From Actinomadura hallensis (lineage in GTDB: Bacteria > Actinomycetota > Actinomycetes > Streptosporangiales > Streptosporangiaceae): a DNA stretch of 64,000 bases. How positions within the stretch are numbered: position 1 is the stretch's first letter; every line of letters begins with the position of its first letter. Under the pieces are notes generated by a model. The model ran no database searches. It saw only the letters and a list, made by a program, of their open reading frames with translations, and was not told where the DNA came from. The translations under genes and the position numbers were made by a program. The stretch lies in contig NZ_VFPO01000001.1 of NCBI RefSeq assembly GCF_006716765.1, forward strand, positions 2,852,001 to 2,916,000, given 5' to 3'. Below are positions 53,301-63,096 of the stretch, one piece after another.

Positions 53301-54259
53301 GCGACCCCGGCCCGCCCGAGCGCCGCGGGGGCGGCCGGGCCCGGCGCGCCGCCGCCCGCGTGCCGCTGCGGGACGAGGTGATGGACGCCGCCTACGCGGC
53401 GGGCTGGACGATCGTCCGCAAGATGCCCGAGCCCGCCGCCCGGCTGGCCTTCGCCGCGCTGGCCGACCGCACCTGGCACCGCTACGGCGCCGGGGTGCGG
53501 CAGCTGGAGAAGAACCTGTGCCGCGTCCTCGGCAAGCACGAGGTCGACGACGAGGTCCGCATCCTCAGCAAGAAGGTCCTGCGCTCCTACTTCCGCTACT
53601 GGCTCGAGGTGTTCCGGCTTCCGGAGTACAGCCGCGAGCGCATCCTCGGCCGGATGCGGGTCACCGGAGAGAAGAAGATCTTCAGCAATCTGGAGGCCGG
53701 GCGCGGCGTCATCCTGGCCCTGCCGCACATGGGGAACTACGAGCACGCCGGCGCATGGCTCGTGCACCGCGGGTACCCGTTCACCACCGTCGCCGAGCGG
53801 CTCAGGCCCGAGTCGCTGTTCGACCGGTTCGTCGCCTTCCGGGAAGGGCTCGGCATGGAGGTGCTCCCCCACAAGGGCGCCTCCGCGTACGGGCGGATGG
53901 CGCAGCGCCTCCGCGCGGGCCGGCCGGTGTGCCTCGTCGTCGACCGCGACCTGACCGACAGCGGGGTCGACGTCCAGTTCTTCGGCGCCACCGCCCGGAT
54001 GCCCGCCGTGACGGCCGCACTGGCGATCCAGACGGGGGCCGCGCTGATCCCCGTGACACTCTGGTACGAGGGGGAGTACTGGGCGGCGCGCGTCCACGAC
54101 GAGATACCGGTGCCCGCCGAAGGCGGCAGACAGGAGAAGATCCGGGCCATGACCCAGGAGCTCGCGCGCGTGTTCGAGGAGGGCATCGCGGCCCACCCCG
54201 AGGACTGGCACATGCTGCAGAAGGTCTGGGTGGAGGACATGACGGACGGAGACCGATGA
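53297..54259 (+). CDS. patA: Phosphatidylinositol mannoside acyltransferase
   Basis: 320 residues. The LpxL/HtrB-like acyltransferase fold has ALPHMGNYEHAGAW, where His and the following Glu form the catalytic HxxxxE, and the helical N-terminus YRYWLEVFRLPEYSRE-like sequence contacts membrane. It acylates the mannose of PIM1/PIM2 as Rv2611c does. The ATG overlaps the pgsA stop by 4 bp and its own stop overlaps pimA, so the three are translationally coupled. Confidence 0.9.
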   Translation: MSDPGPPERRGGGRARRAAARVPLRDEVMDAAYAAGWTIVRKMPEPAARLAFAALADRTWHRYGAGVRQLEKNLCRVLGKHEVDDEVRILSKKVLRSYFRYWLEVFRLPEYSRERILGRMRVTGEKKIFSNLEAGRGVILALPHMGNYEHAGAWLVHRGYPFTTVAERLRPESLFDRFVAFREGLGMEVLPHKGASAYGRMAQRLRAGRPVCLVVDRDLTDSGVDVQFFGATARMPAVTAALAIQTGAALIPVTLWYEGEYWAARVHDEIPVPAEGGRQEKIRAMTQELARVFEEGIAAHPEDWHMLQKVWVEDMTDGDR

Positions 54260-55419
54260 GGATCGGCATCGTCTGCCCCTACACCTGGGACGTCCCCGGC
54301 GGCGTCCAGCAGCACATCGGCGACCTCGCCGAGGCGCTGATCGCCCTCGGCCACCACGTGTCGGTCATCACGCCCGCGGACGACGAGGCGGAACTGCCGC
54401 CGTACGCGGTGTCCGCCGGGCGCGCCGTGCCCGTCCCCTACAACGGGTCGGTGGCGCGGCTGGCGTTCGGCTTCCTGTCGGCGGCCCGCGTCCGGCGATG
54501 GATCAACGAGGGCGGCTTCGACGTCCTGCACGTCCACGAGCCCGCCGCGCCGTCGCTCGGGCTGCTGGCCTGCTGGGCCGCCGACGGGCCCATCGTCGGC
54601 ACCTTCCACGCCTCCCACGTCCGGTCGCGGGCGATGACGGTCACCGCGCCGATCCTGCAGAGCGCGCTGGAGAAGATCACCGGGCGGATCGCGGTGTCGG
54701 AGGCCGCGCGCACCACGCTCGTCGAGCACCTCGGCGGCGACGCCGTCCTGATCCCCAACGGCGTCGCGACCGAACGGTACGCGATGGCCGACCCGCTGCC
54801 CGGCTGGCCCGGGCGCACCGACCTGCCGCACGGACCCGGCGAGGGGGGAGCGCTCGGCTTCCTCGGCCGGATGGACGAGCCGCGCAAGGGCCTGGACGTG
54901 CTGCTGCGCGCGTTCGAGATCCTCGGGCGGCGGCGGCCGGGCCTGCGGCTGCTGCTGGCCGGGCCGGGCGACGCCGACGACGTGATGGCGCGGGTCTCCC
55001 CGGAGCTGCGCGACCGGGTCGTCGTCCTCGGCATGGTCAGCGAGGAGGACAAGGTCCGCGCCTACCACTCGGTGGACGTGTTCGTCGCGCCGAACCTCGG
55101 CGGCGAGAGCTTCGGCATCGTCCTCGCCGAGGCGATGTCGGCGGGCGCCCCCATCCTGGCCAGCGACATCGAGGCGTTCGAGCGGGTGCTGCGCGGCGGC
55201 CGCGCCGGCGTGCTGTTCCCCGTCGGCGACCACGAGGCCCTCGCGGAGGCGGCGGAGGAGCTGCTGGACGACCCGGCGCGCCGCAAGCAGCTGTCGGCCG
55301 AGGCCCGCGACGCCGTCCGCGCCTACGACTGGTCGTCGGTGGCCCGCGACGTGCTGCGCGTGTACGAGACGGTCGCGTTCGACAGCGCCGGGGTCGTCGA
55401 GTCCGGCCGGGGCGTCTAG
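54256..55419 (+). CDS. pimA: Phosphatidyl-myo-inositol mannosyltransferase
   Basis: 387 residues, GT4 GT-B fold. CPYTWDVPGGVQQHIGDLAEAL (the acceptor-loop Gly-Gly), HVHEPAAPSLGLLA, GTFHASHVRS, FLGRMDEPRKGLDVL and GESFGIVLAEAMSAGAPI (donor-binding Glu) are diagnostic. It transfers the first mannose from GDP-mannose to PI. The ATG overlaps the acyltransferase stop by 4 bp. The order pgsA-patA-pimA is exactly that of mycobacteria. Confidence 0.96.
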   Translation: MRIGIVCPYTWDVPGGVQQHIGDLAEALIALGHHVSVITPADDEAELPPYAVSAGRAVPVPYNGSVARLAFGFLSAARVRRWINEGGFDVLHVHEPAAPSLGLLACWAADGPIVGTFHASHVRSRAMTVTAPILQSALEKITGRIAVSEAARTTLVEHLGGDAVLIPNGVATERYAMADPLPGWPGRTDLPHGPGEGGALGFLGRMDEPRKGLDVLLRAFEILGRRRPGLRLLLAGPGDADDVMARVSPELRDRVVVLGMVSEEDKVRAYHSVDVFVAPNLGGESFGIVLAEAMSAGAPILASDIEAFERVLRGGRAGVLFPVGDHEALAEAAEELLDDPARRKQLSAEARDAVRAYDWSSVARDVLRVYETVAFDSAGVVESGRGV

Positions 55420-55436
55420 GGACGGGGAGCCGCCGG

Positions 55437-56057
55437 ATGTACGACTGGATCATCGACGTCCTGTTCTGGGTCGCCGTCGTCTTCCTCGTCGGCGTGTACG
55501 TGTCGTGGCGCGCCACCAGGCTCGACCGGCTCCACGTGCGGGTCGAGACCGCCCGCGCGGCGCTGGACGCGGCGCTGGTCCGCCGGGCCGCGGCGACGCT
55601 GGAGCTGGCCGCCTCCCGGCTGCTGGACCCGGCCACGAGCCTCGTGCTCGCCACCGCCGCCCACGAGGCCCGCATCGCCGACGCCGACAACCGCGAGATC
55701 GCCGAGAGCGACCTGTCCCGGGCGCTGCGCGCGGCCGTCGACCAGCCCGACTTCGCGGCCGCGCTCGCCGACAGCGGCGCGGCCGAGGGGGTGCTGGAGG
55801 AGCTGTCGTCCGCCGCGGCGAAGGTCGCCTACGCCCGCCGCTTCTACAACGACGCCGTCTCCCAGGCCAGGATCGCCCGCCGCAAGCTGCTCATCCGCGT
55901 GCTGCCGCTCGCGGGACGCGCCCCGCTCCCGGACTTCTTCGAGATCGACGACGACCCGCCCAGCATCGACCTCCCCGAGCCCGCCGCCCCCGCGGCGGAC
56001 CGCCCGGAGACCGGCCGTCCCGGAACGGGCCGCGCCGATCCCGCCGCCCGGGATTGA
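55437..56057 (+). CDS. Membrane-anchored LemA-like protein
   Basis: 206 residues. One N-terminal membrane helix (WIIDVLFWVAVVFLVGVYV) precedes a helical bundle ending in ARRFYNDAVSQARIARRKLL and ADPLPDFFEID-like sequence, reminiscent of LemA domains, then a Pro-rich tail. GGGGAGC precedes the ATG. It starts 18 bp after pimA, in the position occupied in mycobacteria by a NUDIX/membrane protein (Rv2609c), so a link to the PIM pathway is suggested by context only. Confidence 0.75.
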   Translation: MYDWIIDVLFWVAVVFLVGVYVSWRATRLDRLHVRVETARAALDAALVRRAAATLELAASRLLDPATSLVLATAAHEARIADADNREIAESDLSRALRAAVDQPDFAAALADSGAAEGVLEELSSAAAKVAYARRFYNDAVSQARIARRKLLIRVLPLAGRAPLPDFFEIDDDPPSIDLPEPAAPAADRPETGRPGTGRADPAARD

Positions 56058-56109
56058 CCCGTCCGGGGCTCGCGGACGTACCGCTGTACGGGCGGGCGCA
56101 CCCGGAGGC

Positions 56110-56151
56110 GTTCGCTACCCTCGGGCAGAGCGGTCAAGGGAGGGTTCACAC
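56110..56151 (+). promoter_or_regulatory. Promoter and ribosome site of the DUF3048 lipoprotein
   Basis: TACCCT at about 56115-56120 is a -10 candidate, and GGGAGGG lies about 9 nt before the GTG at 56152, deciding that start. Confidence 0.35.
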
Positions 56152-57189
56152 GTGCGATCCGCCTCGGACATCACCGTCCGGAGTCGCGCGGCCGCGGTGC
56201 TGGGGGCCCTCGTCCTCGGCGCCGGGCTCGCGGCCTGCTCGGACTCGGAGGAGCCGGAGACGGCTCCGCCCCCCCGCACCACGCACGGGCCCACCGGGAG
56301 CGCGACGCCGGCGCCGCCCCCGACGCATCCCTTCACCGGCGAGCGGAAGGGGCTGAACAACCCCGTCCTCGCCGTGAAGATCGAGAACACCCGCCCGGCG
56401 CTGCCGCAGAGCGGGGTGAAGGCCGCCGACATCGTCTACGTCGAGCAGGTCGAGGGCGGCGAGACGCGCCTGATGGCGGTCTACTCGTCCGAGCTGCCCC
56501 GGCGGGTCGGGCCGGTCCGCAGCGCCCGCATCTCCGACCTGCACATCCTGCCGCAGTTCGGCCGGCCCGCCTTCGCGTTCTCCGGCGTGCAGAGCAAGAT
56601 GAAGAAGCACGTCCGCAACGCGCCGGTGTACGACATCTCGCAGGAGAACGCCGGCGGCGCCTACTTCCGGTCCGGCTCCAAGCCGATCCCGTACAACCTC
56701 TACGCCGACCCCAGGGACCTGCTCAAGCGGGCGCCGAAGGCCGCCAAGCCGCGCGACATCGGGTTCCGCTTCGGCGAGCCGCCGCCCGGCGGCAAGCCCA
56801 CCAGGTCCTTCACCGCGCGGTGGCCGTCGGCGACCATGGGGTTCACCTGGTCGAAGAAGCAGAAGCGCTGGCTGGCCAGCTTCGACGGGCTGCCCGACCG
56901 CGCCGCGGAGGGCGGGCGGCTGGGCGGCGAGACGGTCGTCGTCCAGTACGCCAGGACGACGCGCTCGAAGTTCCGCGACTTCCTCGGCAGCTACACGCCG
57001 CTGATCCACACCACCGGGACCGGCCGCGCCCTCGTCCTGCGCGACGGGAAGGCCTACCGGGCCAAGTGGTCCCGGCCGGCGGAGAAGGAGGGGACGACGT
57101 TCACCACGCCCGACGGCGAGCCGATGACGTTCGCGCCGGGACAGGTCTGGGTGGTGCTCGTCAACGACGGCAAGCCCTACATCCCCTAG
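56152..57189 (+). CDS. DUF3048 lipoprotein (YerB-like)
   Basis: 345 residues. A signal peptide ends in LAAC with lipidated Cys29, followed by a Pro/Thr-rich linker and the DUF3048 domains: VLAVKIENTRPALPQSGVKAADIVYVEQVEGG, GPVRSARISDLHILPQF, AFSGVQ, and a late YTPLIHTTGTGRALVLRDGK. It is an extracellular lipoprotein; the function is unproven, although YerB relatives have a putative peptidoglycan link. The GTG start follows GGGAGGG. Confidence 0.9.
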   Translation: MRSASDITVRSRAAAVLGALVLGAGLAACSDSEEPETAPPPRTTHGPTGSATPAPPPTHPFTGERKGLNNPVLAVKIENTRPALPQSGVKAADIVYVEQVEGGETRLMAVYSSELPRRVGPVRSARISDLHILPQFGRPAFAFSGVQSKMKKHVRNAPVYDISQENAGGAYFRSGSKPIPYNLYADPRDLLKRAPKAAKPRDIGFRFGEPPPGGKPTRSFTARWPSATMGFTWSKKQKRWLASFDGLPDRAAEGGRLGGETVVVQYARTTRSKFRDFLGSYTPLIHTTGTGRALVLRDGKAYRAKWSRPAEKEGTTFTTPDGEPMTFAPGQVWVVLVNDGKPYIP

Positions 57190-57285
57190 TGCCCGCGCGG
57201 GATCGCGGGTGACGCCCGCCACTCTGTAAGCACGGGCCGCCGGGCGCTGACACAGTGGCGGGTGAGCCGCCCCCCGAGCAGGCAA

Positions 57286-57317
57286 TAACATGGAAAGGAC
57301 TTGTCGTACTTCCATGT
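57286..57317 (+). promoter_or_regulatory. pdxS promoter and inverted repeat
   Basis: TAACAT (57286-57291) is a plausible -10 element. Overlapping it, ACATGGAA (57288-57295) and TTCCATGT (57310-57317) form perfect 8-bp arms with a 14-nt spacer covering the expected transcription start, a good site for repression or for an RNA stem near the 5' end. Confidence 0.5.
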
Positions 57318-57328
57318 GAGGAAAACCC

Positions 57329-58246
<918 letters not shown>

Positions 58247-58348
58247 CGGAACCCGGCAGGGTTTACGCTGGCGGCGCGGCCGGTGCGGGGCCCGCTCCCG
58301 GAGGCGGGGAGGGGCCCCTGGGCGGTGCCGGCCGCGGGAGGGGAGAGC

Positions 58349-58963
58349 ATGGCTTGGTCGGTCGCGCTGGCGTGCGCGAGCGCGGGTGAACCCACCGAGG
58401 TGTTCCGGCCGGGCCTGGTGCCCGATCCGGACGCCGCCGCGGCGCTCGCGCGCGGCCTCTACCCGGCCGACACCCTGACCGAGACCGGCGAGACGGTCCT
58501 CGACTTCGCGCTGTGGCCCTACGAGGACGAGCTGTTCGTCGGGGCGTTCGAGCGGGCGCTGCTGCTGTGCGACCGGCGGCTGTTCCGCCTCGACGACGAC
58601 GCCCGCCGGATCGCCGACACCGCCGCGGCCGCGCTGCCGGGGTCGCACTGCGGCGTCCTCGTGCTGCACACCGTCATCCGCGGCTGCTGGTTCCGCTGGT
58701 ACGAGTCGGGGCGGCTGCTGCGGGAGGTGTTCGTCACCGCCGAGGACGGCGTCGTCGTCGACCTCGGCGAGCGGCTCCCCGCGGAGCGGCCGTTCTGGCG
58801 CGCCATCGACGCGGGCGCGCCCGACGTCCCGCTGCCGTTCGACCCGGAGGAGTTCGGCCTCGCGCTCGCCGAGGCGCACATGTTCGGGCGCGGCATCGCC
58901 GACCGCGGCAAGGACGGGTTCCTGCCGCTGGAGCTTCCCCTGCGCCGCTTCAAGCACGCCTGA
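58349..58963 (+). CDS. DUF6928 family protein
   Basis: 204 residues, cytosolic. WSVALACASAGEPTEVFRPG and the repeated LFVGAFERALLLCDRRLF, then FGLALAEAHMFGRG are typical of DUF6928, a family of unknown function common in Streptomyces and relatives. GGGGAGAGC precedes the ATG. It sits between pdxS and pdxT; nothing links it to vitamin B6 metabolism. Confidence 0.75.
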   Translation: MAWSVALACASAGEPTEVFRPGLVPDPDAAAALARGLYPADTLTETGETVLDFALWPYEDELFVGAFERALLLCDRRLFRLDDDARRIADTAAAALPGSHCGVLVLHTVIRGCWFRWYESGRLLREVFVTAEDGVVVDLGERLPAERPFWRAIDAGAPDVPLPFDPEEFGLALAEAHMFGRGIADRGKDGFLPLELPLRRFKHA

Positions 58964-59088
58964 GGCGCGCGCCCGCCGGGCTCCGGCCCGGGCGTCCCCG
59001 CCGCGGCCGGGGGAAGATCCGCCGTGACGAGGGGCGTTGAAGTAAGCGTCTAGGCTTGGACAGTCCCCCCGTCCCGGAAGGTTCTCAC

Positions 59089-59709
59089 GTGACCGCTGTG
59101 CCGACGATCGGCGTCCTCGCGCTGCAGGGCGACGTGCGCGAGCACGCCCGCGCCTTGGAGGCCGCCGGGGCGCGCACCCTGGGCGTGCGCCGCCCCGAGG
59201 AGCTGGAGCGCGTCGACGGCCTCGTGCTGCCCGGCGGCGAGTCCACCGCCATGTGGCGGCTGGCGCGCGCGTTCGAGCTGCTGGAGCCGCTGCGCAAGCG
59301 GATCGAGGCGGGCATGCCCGCCTACGGCTCCTGCGCCGGCATGATCATGCTGGCGGACCGCATCGTGGACGGCGCCGAGGGCCAGGAGACGATCGGCGGG
59401 ATCGACATGACCGTCCGGCGCAACGCCTTCGGCCGGCAGGTCGACTCCTTCGAGACCGGCGTCCGGCTGACCGGCATGGGGGACACGCCGTACCACGCCG
59501 TTTTCATCCGCGCACCCTGGGTGGAGGCCGTCGGGAGCGGCGTCGAGGTCCTCGGACGCGCGGGCGGCGGCCCGAACGCCGGTAGGATCGTCGCCGTCCG
59601 TCAGGGGCGCCTCATGGCGACCGCGTTCCATCCGGAGTTGACAGGCGATTTCCGCGTGCACCACTACTTCGCCGACCTGGTGCGCCGAGCTGCAGAGGAG
59701 GCAGGATAG
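59089..59709 (+). CDS. pdxT: Pyridoxal 5'-phosphate synthase glutaminase subunit PdxT
   Basis: 206 residues, class I glutamine amidotransferase. [38 protein letters not shown] with the nucleophile Cys, and TAFHPELT with the His-Glu pair are intact. It makes ammonia for PdxS. The GTG at 59089 has GGAAGG upstream. The next gene's ATG follows its stop directly, suggesting cotranscription. Confidence 0.95.
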   Translation: MTAVPTIGVLALQGDVREHARALEAAGARTLGVRRPEELERVDGLVLPGGESTAMWRLARAFELLEPLRKRIEAGMPAYGSCAGMIMLADRIVDGAEGQETIGGIDMTVRRNAFGRQVDSFETGVRLTGMGDTPYHAVFIRAPWVEAVGSGVEVLGRAGGGPNAGRIVAVRQGRLMATAFHPELTGDFRVHHYFADLVRRAAEEAG

Positions 59710-60459
59710 ATGGCCGGCCATTCCAAGTGGGCGACGACCAAGCACAAGAAGGCCGCCCTCGACGCCAAGCGGGGCAAGCTCTTCGCCAAGCTGGTCAAGA
59801 ACATCGAGGTCGCGGCACGCTCCGGCGGAGGGGACCCCGACGCCAACCCCACCCTCTACGACGCCATCTACAAGGCGAAGAAGAACTCCGTCCCCAACGA
59901 CAACATCGAGCGCGCCCGCAAGCGGGGCGCCGGTGAAGAGGCGGGCGGCTCCGACTGGGAGACCATCACCTACGAGGGCTACGCGCCCGGCGGGGTGGCC
60001 GTGCTGATCGAGTGCCTCACCGACAACCGCAACCGGGCCGCGTCCGAGGTCCGCGTCGCGCTCACCCGCAACGGCGGCTCCCTCGCCGACCCGGGCTCGG
60101 TGTCCTACATGTTCAACCGCAAGGGCGTCGTGACCGTCCCCAAGGAGGGCACCACCGAGGAGGACGTGATGCTCGCCGTGCTGGACGCCGGCGCCGAGGA
60201 GGTCAACGACCTCGGCGACACGTTCGAGGTCGTCAGCGAGGCGAGCGACCTGGTCGCGGTCCGCACCGCGCTGGTGGACGCCGGGATCGACTACGAGTCG
60301 GCCGAGAGCAAGTTCCTGCCGACCGTCACCGTCCCCCTCGACGAGGAGACCGCCAAGAAGGTGTTCCGCCTCCTGGACGCCCTGGAGGACTCGGACGACG
60401 TCCAGGACGTCTACGCCAACTTCGACGTCTCCGACGAGGTCCTGGCCACCCTGGACTGA
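59710..60459 (+). CDS. yebC: YebC/TACO1 family protein
   Basis: 249 residues. [25 protein letters not shown] is the diagnostic start; [13 protein letters not shown] and [15 protein letters not shown] follow. Members aid translation of polyproline stretches and some are described as transcriptional regulators. It starts right after pdxT, keeping the pdxT-yebC-ruv order seen in mycobacteria. Confidence 0.95.
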   Translation: MAGHSKWATTKHKKAALDAKRGKLFAKLVKNIEVAARSGGGDPDANPTLYDAIYKAKKNSVPNDNIERARKRGAGEEAGGSDWETITYEGYAPGGVAVLIECLTDNRNRAASEVRVALTRNGGSLADPGSVSYMFNRKGVVTVPKEGTTEEDVMLAVLDAGAEEVNDLGDTFEVVSEASDLVAVRTALVDAGIDYESAESKFLPTVTVPLDEETAKKVFRLLDALEDSDDVQDVYANFDVSDEVLATLD

Positions 60460-60487
60460 CTTCCTCGCACCGCGCGCGGTCATCGCC

Positions 60488-60500
60488 TAACGTCTGGATC
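60488..60500 (+). promoter_or_regulatory. Leaderless promoter (-10) of the GNAT gene
   Basis: TAACGT (60488-60493) and 7 nt to the ATG at 60501, no ribosome site. Confidence 0.5.
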
Positions 60501-61670
60501 ATGGAGATCCGGCCGCTCGGCGCTGCCGACAGGGACGCCGTCCGCGACATCGGGGCACGCGCCTTCGGGCCGGTGCCCGACGAGGAATGGGAGCGGCGCG
60601 GCGAGACCGCCCGCCCGACCTGGGAGGCCGGGCGCTGGTTCGGCGGGTTCGACGGCGGCCGGATCGTCGCCGCCGGGGCGCTGCACGACATCACGCAGTG
60701 GTGGCACGGCCGCGGCGTGTCCGCGGCCGGCGTCGGCGGCGTCGCCGTCGCCCCGGAGGAGCGGGGCCGCGGCCTCGGCCGCCGGCTGACGGCCGACCTG
60801 CTGCGGCGCTGCGCCGAGTTCGGCCACCCCCTGGCCGTGCTCTATCCGGCGACCACGCCGCTGTACCGCTCCCTCGGCTGGGAGCACGCGGGCGCCCAGC
60901 ACCACGTCGAGCTGCGGACCGAGGCGCTGCGCACGATCGCCGCCGAGCCGGCGCCCGTGCGCCGGGCCGGGCCGGGGGACGCCGCGGAGGCGGCCGCCGT
61001 CGTCGGCGCCGTCCACGCCGCGGCGCGCGACAGCGGGCCCGTCGGCTGGGAACCGGCGCGATGGCGCGGCATGCTCGGAGGGCGCGACGACTACGCCTAC
61101 CTCGCCGAGGACGGGTTCCTGTCCTACCGCTGGGCGGAGGACGGCTCCCGCCTCGAGGTGACCCGGCTGGTCGCGTCCTCCGAGCGGACGCTCCGGGCGC
61201 TGTGGTCCCTCGTCGGGTCCGGCTCGTCCACGGCCGAGACGGTGCGCGCGTGCGTGTCACCGCTGGACCCGGTGCTGTGGCTGACGCGCGAGCGCGGACC
61301 GTACGCGCTTCACCGGACCCCGTGGATGCTCCGGGTGGTGGACGCCCCGGCGGCGATCGCCGCGCGCGGTTACCCCGCCGGGGCGGCCGCCGAGGCGGAG
61401 CTGTCGATCGACGACCCGCAACTCCCCGCGAACTCGGGCCACTGGCGGCTGACGGTCCGGAACGGCGAGGGACGGCTGGAGCCGTCCCGCGAGAGTGCGC
61501 GCGCCCTGCGGCTCGGGCCGCGCGGGATCGCCGCCCTGTACGCGGGCGTGCCGGCCGCCACGCTGTACCGCTCCGGCCTGCTCCACGGCGCGGACCCGGA
61601 GGCGCTGCGCGACGCGGAGGCGCTGTCCGCCGCGTTCGCGGCCACGCCGTTCTCCCTCGACTACTTCTGA
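60501..61670 (+). CDS. Eis-like GNAT N-acetyltransferase
   Basis: 389 residues. An N-terminal GNAT domain with [25 protein letters not shown] (acetyl-CoA loop), a second GNAT-like domain in the middle, and a C-terminal SCP2-like domain ([14 protein letters not shown] ... [20 protein letters not shown]) give the three-domain plan of the Eis family. Eis enzymes acetylate aminoglycosides and protein lysines; whether this one does is unknown. It interrupts the yebC-ruvC neighbourhood and has its own leaderless promoter. Confidence 0.88.
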   Translation: MEIRPLGAADRDAVRDIGARAFGPVPDEEWERRGETARPTWEAGRWFGGFDGGRIVAAGALHDITQWWHGRGVSAAGVGGVAVAPEERGRGLGRRLTADLLRRCAEFGHPLAVLYPATTPLYRSLGWEHAGAQHHVELRTEALRTIAAEPAPVRRAGPGDAAEAAAVVGAVHAAARDSGPVGWEPARWRGMLGGRDDYAYLAEDGFLSYRWAEDGSRLEVTRLVASSERTLRALWSLVGSGSSTAETVRACVSPLDPVLWLTRERGPYALHRTPWMLRVVDAPAAIAARGYPAGAAAEAELSIDDPQLPANSGHWRLTVRNGEGRLEPSRESARALRLGPRGIAALYAGVPAATLYRSGLLHGADPEALRDAEALSAAFAATPFSLDYF

Positions 61671-61766
61671 GACCCCGACGCCTCCATGGCCCGGACGCCT
61701 CCGAGAACCCGGGCCGCTTCGGGAACACGCCCGCCGTGCCCCTCCACGACCCGGCGGCCGGGTTGG

Positions 61767-61772
61767 TAGCGT
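61767..61772 (+). promoter_or_regulatory. Putative -10 element of ruvC
   Basis: TAGCGT, about 26 nt upstream leader before AAGGAG and the GTG at 61805. Confidence 0.4.
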
Positions 61773-61804
61773 TGGCGGCCGAACAAGTGATCGAAGGAGT
61801 GGCC

Positions 61805-62380
61805 GTGCGGGTGATGGGGGTGGACCCCGGGCTCACCCGGTGCGGGGTGGGAGTCGTCGAGGGCGCCCCGGGCAGGCGGCTCCACCTGGTGCACGTGTCG
61901 GTCGTGCGCACCGACCCGGACGACGACGTCGCGCTGCGCCTGCTGGGGATCGAGACCGGCATCGAGGCGCTGGTGGACGAGCTCCGCCCCGACGCCGTCG
62001 CCGTCGAGCGCGTGTTCTCGCAGCACAACGTCCGCACCGTGATGGGGACCGCGCAGGCCGCCGGCGTCGCGATGCTGGTCGCCGCGCGCCGCGGGCTGCC
62101 CGTCGCGCTGCACACCCCGAGCGAGGCCAAGGCCGCCGTCACCGGCAGCGGCCGGGCCGACAAGGCGCAGGTGACCAGGATGGTGACCCGGCTGCTGTCC
62201 CTCGACGAGGCCCCCCGGCCCGCGGACGCGGCCGACGCCCTCGCGCTCGCCATCTGCCACGTGTGGCGCGGCGGGGCGCGGCAGCGGCTCGCCGCGGCGC
62301 AGCGGTCGCGGATCGAGGAGGCGGCCAGGGTCGAACGCGCACGGCTCGCCGCCCGGAGCAGAGGAGGAACCGTCAAGTGA
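61805..62380 (+). CDS. ruvC: Holliday junction resolvase RuvC
   Basis: 191 residues. The catalytic acids lie in [10 protein letters not shown] (first Asp), [13 protein letters not shown] (Glu) and [15 protein letters not shown] (last Asp pair). It cuts Holliday junctions bound by RuvAB. The GTG at 61805 is chosen because AAGGAG (ending 61798) is 5 to 7 nt upstream; GTG 61799 and ATG 61814 are also in frame. Its stop overlaps ruvA's GTG by 4 bp. Confidence 0.96.
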   Translation: MRVMGVDPGLTRCGVGVVEGAPGRRLHLVHVSVVRTDPDDDVALRLLGIETGIEALVDELRPDAVAVERVFSQHNVRTVMGTAQAAGVAMLVAARRGLPVALHTPSEAKAAVTGSGRADKAQVTRMVTRLLSLDEAPRPADAADALALAICHVWRGGARQRLAAAQRSRIEEAARVERARLAARSRGGTVK

Positions 62381-62985
62381 TCGCCTTCGTCAGCGGCCGG
62401 GTGGCCGCCGCCGGGCCCGACGGCGCGGTGATCGACGTCCACGGCGTCGGCCTCGCGGTGCGGTGCACGCCCGCCACCCTGGCCGGGCTGCGGGTCGGCG
62501 AGGAGGCGACGGTGCCGACCTCGCTCGTCGTCCGCGAGGACTCGCTCACCCTGTTCGGGTTCGCCGACGACGACGAGCGCACGGTCTTCGAGCTGCTGCA
62601 GACGGCGAGCGGCGTCGGGCCGCGGCTCGCGCTGGCGATGCTCGCCGTCCACACGCCGGACGCGCTGCGGCGCGCCGTGGCGAGCGAGGACGTGGCCGCG
62701 CTCACCAAGGTGCCCGGCATCGGCAAGAAGGGCGCGCAGCGCATCGTCCTGGAGCTCAAGGACCGCCTCGGCGCCCCGGTCGGGGACGGCGCGGCCGGCG
62801 TCCGGGCGCCCGCCCGCGCCGAGCCGTGGCGCGAGCAGGTCCAGATGGGTCTGATCAATCTCGGCTGGTCCGCCAAGGACGCCGACGCCGCGGTGGACGC
62901 GGTCGCCGCCGACCTCGACGGAGCCGAGACCCCGCCGGTGGCGACGCTGCTGAAGTCCGCGCTGAAGAAGCTGAGCAAGCATTGA
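62377..62985 (+). CDS. ruvA: Holliday junction branch migration protein RuvA
   Basis: 202 residues. The OB-fold N-terminus ([21 protein letters not shown]), two HhH motifs ([36 protein letters not shown]) and the C-terminal helical domain that contacts RuvB ([20 protein letters not shown]) are complete. It binds four-way junctions and loads RuvB. GTG start with GAGGAGGA upstream. Confidence 0.96.
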   Translation: MIAFVSGRVAAAGPDGAVIDVHGVGLAVRCTPATLAGLRVGEEATVPTSLVVREDSLTLFGFADDDERTVFELLQTASGVGPRLALAMLAVHTPDALRRAVASEDVAALTKVPGIGKKGAQRIVLELKDRLGAPVGDGAAGVRAPARAEPWREQVQMGLINLGWSAKDADAAVDAVAADLDGAETPPVATLLKSALKKLSKH

Positions 62986-63082
62986 TGAGCGGCAGCGAAC
63001 CGGGGGGCGTGGGGGGTCGTCCCCCCACCGGGGGAGCGATGAGCGGCAGCGAACCGGGGGGCGTGGGGGGTCGTCCCCCCAC
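62984..63082. repeat. Perfect 45-bp direct repeat with internal hairpins, ruvA-ruvB gap
   Basis: Two identical 45-bp copies (62984-63028 and 63038-63082) separated by 9 bp, so the period is 54. Each copy contains GTGGGGGG-TCGT-CCCCCCAC, a perfect 8-bp stem. Since 54 is a multiple of three, a frame from an ATG overlapping the ruvA stop (62985) stays open through both copies to 63104, spelling [18 protein letters not shown] and then a second copy, ending past the ruvB start. It may be a short translated frame linking ruvA and ruvB, or a repeated extragenic palindrome. Confidence 0.9.
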
Positions 63083-63096
63083 AGGGAGCGAGCGCA

